Origin: Bacillota bacterium
GTDB lineage: Bacteria > Bacillota_E > Sulfobacillia > Sulfobacillales > Sulfobacillaceae
Direction of reading: 5' to 3'
Length of the DNA stretch: 5,961 bases
Assembly (NCBI GenBank): GCA_021802375.1
Contig: JAKAAL010000299.1
Location: 1-5,961, forward strand
Shown here: positions 1 to 5,421 of the stretch, piece after piece
Position numbering within the stretch: the stretch's first letter is position 1
How the letters are laid out: every line of letters begins with the position of its first letter
Notes under the pieces: model-generated
Told to the model about the DNA's origin: nothing
Database searches by the model: none
What the model saw: only the letters and a program-made list of their open reading frames with translations
Program-made: the position numbers and the translations under genes

Positions 1-1
1 C

Positions 2-112
2 GCTGGGCCTGCCGACACCATCGCTGCGGGCAACATTGCCCGTAGGGCCGCCGTCAACCGGCCAGACGCGGGGTCTGCTTTGGGGCAGGCACCTGCAAGC
101 TCCGCCCTTTAG
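2..112 (+). CDS. tnpB: TnpB-type protein of an IS200/IS605 element, C-terminal end only (5' end off window)
   Basis: This frame enters open from the left edge and stops at TAG 110-112, giving 36 residues. Its start reads ADTIAAGNIARR followed by AAVNRP. This resembles the end of TnpB/OrfB proteins, where the third RuvC acidic residue sits in a D-x-N-A-A-x-N-I motif just after the zinc finger and is followed by a basic, VNRP-like tail. The Asp is residue 5 here. The usual Asn two positions later is Ile, so the copy may be degenerate. TnpB is an RNA-guided nuclease encoded by IS200/IS605 elements. The zinc finger and the rest of the RuvC fold would lie off the window. The stop codon lies in a GC-rich hairpin typical of the element's right end, which supports the call. 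Whether the full gene is intact cannot be seen. Confidence 0.6.
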   Translation, partial: AGPADTIAAGNIARRAAVNRPDAGSALGQAPASSAL

Positions 113-119
113 GGCGGGG
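100..119 (+). mobile_element. Right-end hairpin of an IS200/IS605-type element
   Basis: CCGCCCT (102-108) and AGGGCGG (111-117) form a perfect 7-bp stem with a TT loop, and C100-G119 can add a further pair. Hairpins of this sequence type next to a tnpB stop codon mark the subterminal palindrome that the TnpA transposase recognises at the right end of IS605-family elements. The hairpin overlaps the tnpB stop codon (110-112). The exact cleavage site cannot be read here; the GGTTGAC that follows (121-127) is a plausible end. The 3' part of the TnpB guide RNA usually covers this region. Confidence 0.6.
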
Positions 120-275
120 TGGTTGACTAACCATGTTTTCGGCGATTTTCAGAGCGGAAAAGGAGTGCTGACCATCAAACCGAGAAAAAATTCGAGAAAT
201 ACGTCGCCCTCGCCACGAGCTCGGGATCTCCGATTGAAGGCCGTGGATCACCTGAAACCGCCTCCAGGAATAGCG

Positions 276-776
276 ATGCCCGCCTATCCCGCTTGGCGGG
301 ACCGAGTCTACCGCGGGGCCCTATGGGTGCTCTCGCTGGCTTTTTTGGGCGTCGCCGTAGCCATAGTCTTTCGTGAAGCCGTGCTTGCCCAAATTTCCGC
401 AGACTCCGCCCTGTTTGCGAATATTGCTGCGAGCTGGACCTTCTTGGTGTGGGTGCCCAAGTGGCGCTGGTTCGTACGAGGATTGGCTCTGTTGGCGCTT
501 TTTGGTTGGGCGGTGGGCTTTCCTCTCTTCTTATGGGGAGGGGTTCTGGCAGCTAGTGCCATTATGGCGGCCAAAGAGTATCATTGCTTTAAGTTTTGGA
601 CGGGCCGCTATCTGCCCTGGCTTAGTGTGGCGGCTGGCCTGGCCTGGATGTTGCGGTTGGGTGCGCCCTTGGTGGTGCTCTTCTTAGCGATTTCTGCCGG
701 ATGGCTTGGGTTATTGTGGCAAAGGGCCGCGTTGCCCTTGTTTCAGATCGATGCGCAAAATGAATCGACACCCTAA
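276..776 (+). CDS. Small polytopic membrane protein, DUF2301-like
   Basis: The product is 166 residues and almost wholly hydrophobic. Membrane segments are likely near residues 14-33, 66-80, 82-98, 113-127 and 128-148. Basic and aromatic loops separate them, including PKWRWFVR (61-68), and a short polar tail follows. The motif AAKEYHCF (98-105), at the end of a membrane segment, resembles the conserved KE-x-x-CF signature I associate with DUF2301 (COG5413) proteins of unknown function. That match is from memory and moderate. I chose ATG 276 because AGGAA lies 5 bases upstream and the hydrophobic core begins soon after it. The frame is open back to base 36, but that extension runs through the IS right end and reads as low-complexity basic sequence. 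A GTG at 165 is the main alternative start. The methyltransferase gene follows 41 bases later on the same strand, so the two are probably co-transcribed. Function is unknown. Confidence 0.7.
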   Translation: MPAYPAWRDRVYRGALWVLSLAFLGVAVAIVFREAVLAQISADSALFANIAASWTFLVWVPKWRWFVRGLALLALFGWAVGFPLFLWGGVLAASAIMAAKEYHCFKFWTGRYLPWLSVAAGLAWMLRLGAPLVVLFLAISAGWLGLLWQRAALPLFQIDAQNESTP

Positions 777-803
777 GCCGAGATCGGCAGGGGTTGCATA
801 CGG

Positions 804-814
804 AAAGGATGATC
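804..814 (+). promoter_or_regulatory. Extended Shine-Dalgarno that decides the methyltransferase start
   Basis: AAAGGATGATC matches the complement of the 16S rRNA 3' end (AAAGGAGGTGATC) apart from two missing G residues. It places the core AAAGGA 8 bases before GTG 818. The ATG at 809 lies inside this site, and the TTG at 794 lies upstream of it, so both are poorer start choices. Confidence 0.6.
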
Positions 815-817
815 ACG

Positions 818-1447
818 GTGGACCGCTTCGAATATGCTGAGACCTTGTTTGTTAAAGAAGATGCCATCTTACAAGAGATCAAAGCAGATATACGTCGCCG
901 AGGCATGCCCGAAATCTTCGTGCCACCCCTAATTGGGGCGCTACTCCATTGGTTGGTGCGTGTCCGTGCTCCTCTGGCGGTACTGGAAATCGGTGCCTTG
1001 GGCGGGTATTCAGGAGTGTGGCTGGCCAGAGGCCTGCCTGAGTCAGGGCGATTACTATCGCTCGAGTTAGATCCCGTTTTTGCTCAAGTCGCTCAGGCCA
1101 ACGTGACCCGCGCCGGTCTTGGCGATCGGGTGCAATATCGCGTCGGACCGGCTTTGGAGAGCCTAAGCCAATTGGAGCAAGAAGGCCGCCGTTTTGACTT
1201 TTTCTTTATTGATGCGGACAAAGAGAACTACCCGGGATACTTGGAGTGGGCACTACGCTTGGCCAACCCCGGTGCTTTAATTACGGCAGATAATGCTTTG
1301 CAAAATGGGCGTGTATACTCTTCCCAAGCGAATGACGAAAGCACTCAGGCGATCCGCCGATTTAATCAGACGGTTTCTGATCACCCGAGACTTTCCAGTC
1401 TGTTGCTGCCTCTGGGCGATGGTTTAGTGGTGGCCCAGGTGATTTAA
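818..1447 (+). CDS. SAM-dependent O-methyltransferase, family 3 (catechol/caffeoyl-CoA type)
   Basis: The product is 209 residues, a normal length for the soluble class I, family 3 O-methyltransferases (PF01596). These transfer a methyl group from S-adenosylmethionine to a hydroxyl of small aromatic substrates, usually with a divalent metal. The N-terminus ETLFVKEDAIL (8-18) is typical of the bacterial group. The SAM-binding loop is VLEIGALGGYS (55-65). E83 in LELD fits the ribose-binding acid. FIDADKENY (130-138) and ADNAL (157-161) carry the expected metal ligands D132, D158 and N159. The C-terminal PLGDGL (198-203) is also conserved. No motif is missing, so the enzyme is probably active. 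The substrate cannot be told from sequence. GTG 818 is preferred because of the Shine-Dalgarno at 804-814. The gene follows the DUF2301-like gene at 41 bases and ends 18 bases from a convergent gene. Confidence 0.92.
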   Translation: MDRFEYAETLFVKEDAILQEIKADIRRRGMPEIFVPPLIGALLHWLVRVRAPLAVLEIGALGGYSGVWLARGLPESGRLLSLELDPVFAQVAQANVTRAGLGDRVQYRVGPALESLSQLEQEGRRFDFFFIDADKENYPGYLEWALRLANPGALITADNALQNGRVYSSQANDESTQAIRRFNQTVSDHPRLSSLLLPLGDGLVVAQVI

Positions 1448-1465
1448 CACGATGGGAGAAGCCGT

Positions 1466-1819
1466 TTAAGTGGAAATCTTGGCGGGCAGGATCGTCTCTA
1501 GAGCACCCACCACGATGCCCGTCAAGAGGGCACCGAAGAGGGTAATGGGCCAGAGCGGGGCGAAGAACTTTGTGAAGTAGATGACCGCAGTGGTGATCAG
1601 GGCCCAGTAGAGGAAGCGACGGGATCGCGTAGGCGGGAGCGCAATGTGGGGCTCGAGCGCGGTTCCCGCGATGCCGATGATGAACCCAGCGACCAAAGAA
1701 GTGAGGAATACGTGGCCGATACCCCATGCCATGCCTGAGAACAACACATAGACAAACAGAACACCAGGGACGACGAGGGTCGATATCGCGGTCCGTAGCA
1801 CCATCGCGTATCGCTCCAT
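1466..1819 (-). CDS. Four-helix integral membrane protein of unknown function, possibly DUF2512 (YndM)-like
   Basis: The product is 117 residues with hydrophobic segments near 8-28, 36-53, 70-86 and 91-110. A basic loop (PPTRSRR, 62-68) lies between the second and third segments. I chose the ATG at 1819 because GAGGGAG lies 7 bases upstream. The longer open frame, back to 2035, runs antisense-in-frame through the peptidase gene and looks non-coding. Four short helices ending in a GI-x-x-G-A-L-E pattern faintly recall the DUF2512/YndM proteins of Bacillota, but I would not rest a function on that. The gene lies 76 bases downstream of the peptidase gene on the same strand and could share its transcript. 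No terminator is visible between them. Its 3' end faces the methyltransferase gene across 18 bases with no clear hairpin, so transcripts from the two sides probably overlap. Confidence 0.75.
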   Translation of the reverse strand: MERYAMVLRTAISTLVVPGVLFVYVLFSGMAWGIGHVFLTSLVAGFIIGIAGTALEPHIALPPTRSRRFLYWALITTAVIYFTKFFAPLWPITLFGALLTGIVVGALETILPAKIST

Positions 1820-1895
1820 GACATCACTCCCTCGGCCTAGGATACCCGGTCGGGGATTGGGCCATTCTCTTTGTCTTACTTTAGGGCTAGGGCGC

Positions 1896-2750
1896 TTACA
1901 GATGTTTGGTCCAGGCGGAATACAGGGTGAAGGGCGTTTGATAGCCGTAAACGGCACGTAGAGCCAGCGGGAAAGGTGTGCCGCGGCCCAGAGCTTGCAA
2001 AAAGTTTGTCCAGGTTGATGCCCTGCCGTGGTCACGAAGAAATCTTACTAAGCTCAACCCTTCGCGATATGCCAGGGATTGATTAGGAAGCCGGTAGAAG
2101 CCGTCTAGCAGTTGATGCATGGAGTAGAGGTGACCGCGAAGCGAGTTCCGGGCGGTTAGCCACTGATATCCGGTCACATGCCAATCTTCCCACTGGGCGA
2201 CGCCTTCGTTGAACCAGGCAGGGTAATTTCCCTGCGCTTTAAGGTTTAGCAGGGCATGACCAATCTCATGGGGGACGGGTCCGGAACGAGCGTACTCGCG
2301 GTTCACCAAAGGCCCTTGGCCTAGCCAAGCTCGAGGGCCTAGCACCCTTACCACGCCTTCCCAATAGAGGCCAAGGTCGTTCTCTAAGGCGGGCAAGCCC
2401 ACGGAACGGTTCATAGCGCGTTCGGAGGGCTCAATGACGATGGGAATCGGCGTTCGCACGGTGACCTGGAGATCTCGGCTTTCCATAGCGTAAGCGGTCT
2501 TGGCTAAATGGGCCACCAAGGGTACGGCCGCTGATTCGCTTTTGGTGTAATAAATTGTGAAGTGCTTCGTAACATCCGTTCGGTAGCCCTGTAAAGCCGC
2601 CTCTTGACGAAACGCTTGGACTCCTCGCGCGGCATCGTAAAGGCCTCGCCTAAATGGCATCCACAGGGAAACGACCAAAAGGGAGGTGAGAAGGAGGACG
2701 CCGACGTTTCGCGCTTTCCTACTACTTGCGATGCGTTTTTGGGGCGTCAT
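1896..2750 (-). CDS. Membrane-anchored HExxH zinc metallopeptidase (peptidase MA-like gluzincin)
   Basis: The product is 284 residues. A basic N-terminus (residues 1-14) precedes one hydrophobic segment (about 15-31) that acts as signal anchor or uncleaved signal, so the catalytic domain should lie outside the membrane. The zinc site is HEIGH (161-165). NEGVAQW (181-187) follows and supplies the third ligand, E182, 17 residues after the last His. This HExxH plus (F/L)-N-E-G-x-A arrangement is that of the peptidase MA-like domain (PF13485) and related gluzincins. FTIYYT (64-69) near the domain start and AYREGLSLVRFL (227-238) after the active site also fit. All catalytic residues are present. 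ATG 2750 has GGAGGGAG just upstream. The substrate is unknown; an extracytoplasmic role in protein or cell-envelope turnover is inference. A small membrane protein gene lies 76 bases downstream. An extended -10 promoter is proposed at 2774-2782. Confidence 0.88.
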   Translation of the reverse strand: MTPQKRIASSRKARNVGVLLLTSLLVVSLWMPFRRGLYDAARGVQAFRQEAALQGYRTDVTKHFTIYYTKSESAAVPLVAHLAKTAYAMESRDLQVTVRTPIPIVIEPSERAMNRSVGLPALENDLGLYWEGVVRVLGPRAWLGQGPLVNREYARSGPVPHEIGHALLNLKAQGNYPAWFNEGVAQWEDWHVTGYQWLTARNSLRGHLYSMHQLLDGFYRLPNQSLAYREGLSLVRFLRDHGRASTWTNFLQALGRGTPFPLALRAVYGYQTPFTLYSAWTKHL

Positions 2751-2773
2751 TCGTCTCCCTCCTCGTGCTTTAG

Positions 2774-2782
2774 ATTGTAGCA
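2774..2782 (-). promoter_or_regulatory. Candidate extended -10 promoter for the metallopeptidase gene
   Basis: On the minus strand TGCTACAAT gives the extended -10 TGn plus TACAAT (one mismatch to TATAAT). No good -35 stands 17 bases upstream; TTGATT is present but 23 bases away. Transcription would start near 2767 and leave a leader of about 16 bases holding only the Shine-Dalgarno. Confidence 0.45.
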
Positions 2783-3101
2783 GGAGAAGGATGGCGGCCG
2801 GTAATCAACATGTTGCCTCGATTGGAAGTCGCAGGGCTCTTTGTACATATTAGTGGACAGGTGCTTGGCTAGGAGGATCCTCATTGGCGATAAGTTCTCC
2901 CGGGTAAGCATCATGCCAGGATGTCCTCGGGCTTGCGCTTCGGCGTTCCTGATCTTCATGGGTGCCTTGATGAAGCTCGGATAGGTGCACCCAGGCTCCG
3001 CGTTTTTCGCTTGGAGGCCTGCAGTTACTACAGAACAAATCATTCCAGCAATTTACAAACCCGTTAGCCCTAGCGGGCTCGGAAAAAGGTTCTTGGTTAG
3101 A
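2783..3101. other. Divergent spacer with no recognisable gene
   Basis: This stretch separates the minus-strand peptidase gene from the plus-strand ribbon-helix-helix gene. Short open frames exist on both strands, for example minus 2747-3043 and 2850-3038. None has a Shine-Dalgarno plus a sequence I recognise, and the two minus-strand frames overlap each other. The region should hold the promoters of both flanking genes. A weak TACAAA hexamer at 3054-3059 could be the -10 of the + strand gene, but no matching -35 is visible. Confidence 0.5.
3060..3077. promoter_or_regulatory. Inverted repeat upstream of the ribbon-helix-helix gene, candidate operator
   Basis: CCCGTTAG (3060-3067) and CTAGCGGG (3070-3077) form an 8-bp inverted repeat with one mismatch (a G-T wobble as RNA) around a CC centre. 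It lies 24 bases before ATG 3102 and just before the purine-rich AAAAAGG. Such a short two-fold site suits autoregulation by a ribbon-helix-helix dimer, but a leader hairpin is equally possible. Confidence 0.35.
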
Positions 3102-3287
3102 ATGGCTAAACGCGCCATCACGATGCGCTTGGAAGATACGGTGCTTGACGATCTCAATTACCTAAACTACTTGATGCGGGCGAAGTCTACGGCCCACGTG
3201 GTGTCCGCAGTGATTACTCTAGTGGCTGCAGCCGTCAAAGCGGCTGTGCCCGATGCCCCGGAGTTATTGCGTAATGTTAGAGTCTAG
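3102..3287 (+). CDS. Small ribbon-helix-helix (CopG/Arc-like) DNA-binding protein
   Basis: The product is 61 residues. It has the ribbon-helix-helix order: a basic start with a short alternating strand (KRAITMRLED, 3-12), a first helix (about 13-26), a turn with KST (28-30), and a second helix (31-48) rich in Ala and Val. Such proteins bind DNA as dimers through the strand. They act as autoregulators, plasmid partition or copy-control factors, or antitoxins. No toxin-like partner gene is adjacent, so an antitoxin role is not supported. ATG 3102 is chosen because the predicted strand starts right after it. AAAAAGG (3083-3089) is 12 bases upstream, a long spacing. The frame is open back to 2985, but the extra 39 residues look non-coding. 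The propeller gene lies 109 bases downstream on the same strand. The family call rests on pattern only. Confidence 0.6.
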   Translation: MAKRAITMRLEDTVLDDLNYLNYLMRAKSTAHVVSAVITLVAAAVKAAVPDAPELLRNVRV

Positions 3288-3396
3288 CTAAAAGTCACCA
3301 TACTTCGCGGGTGCAACCAAACTCGTTGTATCGACGTTATGTCAAACAGAAGGCTACATTGAGAAACTTTACTGCCTCCACAGGAGTTTAACAGGA

Positions 3397-4554
3397 ATGG
3401 GGAACGTATGCTGCATTCGACGCACGCGTTCGGGCAACAGCGTCCGATTCAAAGTTGGCATCGGAATCTTGGGACTGTTATTCTGTTTGGCCAATGCGGG
3501 TTCTTCCATCAAAGCTTCCGCTCCGCCACAGAGAGCGTTTCAGCGCCTCGACATGCTGTCAACCACTCAGGGATGGGCCTGGTCTCGTTCTCGGATATGG
3601 ATGACCACCGATGGTGGGGTTCAGTGGCATACGGTGACTCCGACGTTCAAGCGGGCCGTCGACGTGAATGGGTTGGTGTCCTTGACCCCATTATCGTCGC
3701 GGTCGGCGGTCGTCACCTGGGAACTCGCATCACGCGGTGGATCCCTTGCGGTCGGCGTGACGACCAATCGAGGCCAGCATTGGCAGGAAACCGGCCATGT
3801 GCCGCGCTTTCTGTCGCCATGGGGATTGCCAGGGAACGCTACGGATTTGCAGTGGACTTCGATCATCCGAGGATGGGCCATGCAACTAGGTACCGGCAAT
3901 GCTTCCGGTAACGAATCGTATTGGCTATGGACCACCGGTAATTCCGGATAAACTTGGGTTCGGATACACACCTGGAACCCTGGATTACCCTGGGCTTGGT
4001 TGACCTTTTCCTCGACGCAAGCAGGATGGATGGCAGCGGATCCGGGACCTCTGCCTATGAGCCAGCTCTATCACACTACGAACCGCGGACGATCCTGGAA
4101 GGCCGTATCCTGGCGATTACCAAAGCGTACCCTGGAGTTCTCGGAATTGTCACCAGCTCTCCCTATCCGTGCGTCCAACGGAGAAATCCTTGCGGTGTTG
4201 AATCGTAACACCGGAAGGATCATGGTCTTGCAACTCGGCCAAAATCCCCATTGGATTTCGCAAGGATGGAAAAGCTCGCCGCCGTCTTTCCGTACCGGAT
4301 TCGCCTCGACGGTCATGACGTTTGCTGGGATACAAGACGGTTGGTTGGTAGCCCGTCATCACAATACGTTGTGGGCTACCACAAATGGTGGGCAGTCATG
4401 GCAGGTCATCAACCGGAATGCTCGATGGCGTAATCTTCGCGATCTTGACTTTATCTCGTCTCAAACGGGATGGGCTGTGACCACGACATCCCCTCGAATG
4501 ACCGTGCTATGGCACACGGTGAACGGCGGTCGGACTTGGAGCATACTTTTTTAA
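3397..4554 (+). pseudogene. Secreted Ycf48/BNR-like beta-propeller protein interrupted by an in-frame TAA
   Basis: One frame of 386 codons encodes a repeat protein broken only by TAA at codon 185 (3949-3951). Residues 19-34 form the hydrophobic core of a Sec signal peptide with a plausible cut after LANA (31-34). No good lipobox is present. The rest shows about six repeats ending in a T-T-N/D-x-G-x-x-W motif: TTDGGVQW (70-77), TTNRGQHW (122-129), WTTGNSG-stop-TW (178-187), TTNRGRSW (227-234), ATTNGGQSW (327-335) and TVNGGRTW (374-381). A G-W pair precedes most of them. Ycf48-like and BNR/sialidase-type propellers share this pattern; they usually bind proteins or glycans outside the cell. The TAA sits exactly where these repeats have G-K/Q-T-W, so a single base change (AAA or CAA to TAA) explains it. 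ATG 3397 has AGGAG 10 bases upstream. Without readthrough, only the first 184 residues would be made. Confidence 0.85.
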
Positions 4555-4566
4555 GATAGATTCATC

Positions 4567-4603
4567 GCATAGAGCCGATTCGTTTCGCGAATCGGCTCTA
4601 TGC
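4567..4603. terminator. Perfect 16-bp hairpin between convergent genes, probable bidirectional terminator
   Basis: Bases 4567-4582 pair perfectly with 4588-4603 around the loop TTTCG. The stem starts GCATAGAGCC and closes with GATTCG/CGAATC. It lies 12 bases after the propeller stop codon and 19 bases from the stop of the convergent glycoside-hydrolase-like gene, the natural place for a shared terminator. No T-run follows on either strand, so termination may be weaker than for a standard intrinsic site. Confidence 0.7.
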
Positions 4604-4622
4604 CTCCATTCCTCAAATCCCG

Positions 4623-5355
4623 TTAGCTGATCACAAGCATGTATGATTCTGCTCCCGTCGAATCAGAACCATCCAAATCCAGGTTATTGTTAGGATAATC
4701 GCCAACAGATCCTGGCATTGGACACATTGCTTAGTCCCGAAAAGTCCGTGTATCCGTCTGCAACACAAAAAAATCCTTCAAAATATTGATGGATGAGTGC
4801 TGGAACAGCAGTTTCGGTTCCACAGAGGTTTTGGGAAAAATCGGAGAATACGTCTTGCCCTGCGGGCGGAACAAATATGCCAGAACATCCTCTGGCCGCA
4901 CCGCCCACAGACCATAACATACTGCAGCATAGCCTGGCCAGTCGGTACATACATCATTGAGAGTGTGCGCTACCCCAAACGATTGGGGCCCATAACCCCG
5001 TCCAAGTATCTTGAACGTACTGACTGTAAACCGTAGGTCGAAAGCTCTCCGCTCCCGATAAATCTGTCGCTATTAAAATGGCATTTGCCCATCCAGCCCA
5101 ATAGGCCGAAGTCGAGCGAACTCCAGGTTCCACGTCCAAGTATACGTACACGGTACCGCTTGAAGGAATTTCTAGTTCTCCACAAAAGCTCTTTAAATTG
5201 CTAATGGTAATATTGGCATCCGATGCCCCTACCGATAGCCCTTCGCTTCCAGGGTGTTCTTGATTTGCCTGAACGCACGCTTGTATGGGTAGCAAATATT
5301 GGCGACGGCCACCTGTGGTACTTTTAAACGATAAGAACTCTCCAACAAACGAAGG
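4623..5355 (-). pseudogene. Decayed glycoside-hydrolase-like (DUF1906/Rv2525c-type) domain gene
   Basis: Two minus-strand frames join into one protein. The first (5355 down to about 4980) contains GLSVGASDA, then LEIPSSGTVYVYLDVEPGV, then YWAGWANAI and FRPTVYSQYV. The second (about 4979 to 4623) gives GVAHTLNDVC, YGLWAVRPED and LLFQHSS. After an in-frame TAA at 4731-4733 it continues with DYPNNNLDLDGSDSTG and ends at TAA 4623-4625. This order (a DA helix, LG/EIP-x-GT, a Y-x-D-x-E strand, a Y-W-x-GW helix, an R-P-x-x-YS/T strand, YGLW and a terminal LDLD) is what I recall for GH25-like DUF1906 domains. The candidate catalytic pair is D (5134-5136) and E (5128-5130). Joining the frames needs a one-base shift near the GGGGCCCC at 4985-4992. 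The N-terminal part and signal peptide are absent; an upstream TGA lies at 5356-5358 and the putative IS edge at 5397. Such domains are usually exported and linked to cell-wall glycans. Family assignment is from memory. Confidence 0.65.
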
Positions 5356-5388
5356 TCATTCACCCTTCCAACTACGGAAATTGACCCA

Positions 5389-5421
5389 ATTAAAATGGCT
5401 CATCCGCACTTTTGATGAGTC
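5389..5421. repeat. Putative end of the ISL3-type element with AT-rich target repeat
   Basis: Reading rightwards from 5397 the sequence GGCTCATCCGCACTTTTG resembles the terminal inverted repeats of ISL3 elements, which commonly begin GGCTCTT or GGGTCTT. The 8 bases before it (ATTAAAAT, 5389-5396) have the length and AT-richness of an ISL3 target duplication. The other end is off the window, so neither can be confirmed here. The transposase stop codon lies 174 bases inside this edge. Confidence 0.35.

Noticed and set aside
36..275. N-terminal extension of the DUF2301-like gene to base 36.
   Set aside because: The extension crosses the IS605-type end and the tnpB 3' end, and reads as basic, low-complexity sequence. 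The ATG at 276 has a ribosome binding site and starts just before the first membrane helix.
2747..3043. Two overlapping minus-strand reading frames in the divergent spacer as small genes.
   Set aside because: They lack ribosome binding sites and recognisable sequence, and they cover the proposed peptidase promoter.
2985..3101. A longer start for the ribbon-helix-helix gene.
   Set aside because: The added residues show no pattern of the family, cover the likely promoter and inverted repeat, and have no Shine-Dalgarno.
3102..4554. A toxin-antitoxin module with the ribbon-helix-helix protein as antitoxin.
   Set aside because: The next gene is a secreted repeat protein 109 bases away, not a toxin, and no small toxin-like frame lies next to it.
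3949..4733. Reassignment of TAA to a sense codon, because both the propeller and the glycoside-hydrolase-like genes contain an in-frame TAA.
   Set aside because: TAA is used as the normal stop of the methyltransferase, peptidase and DUF2301-like genes, and the second gene also has a frameshift and a lost N-terminus. Ordinary decay explains both.
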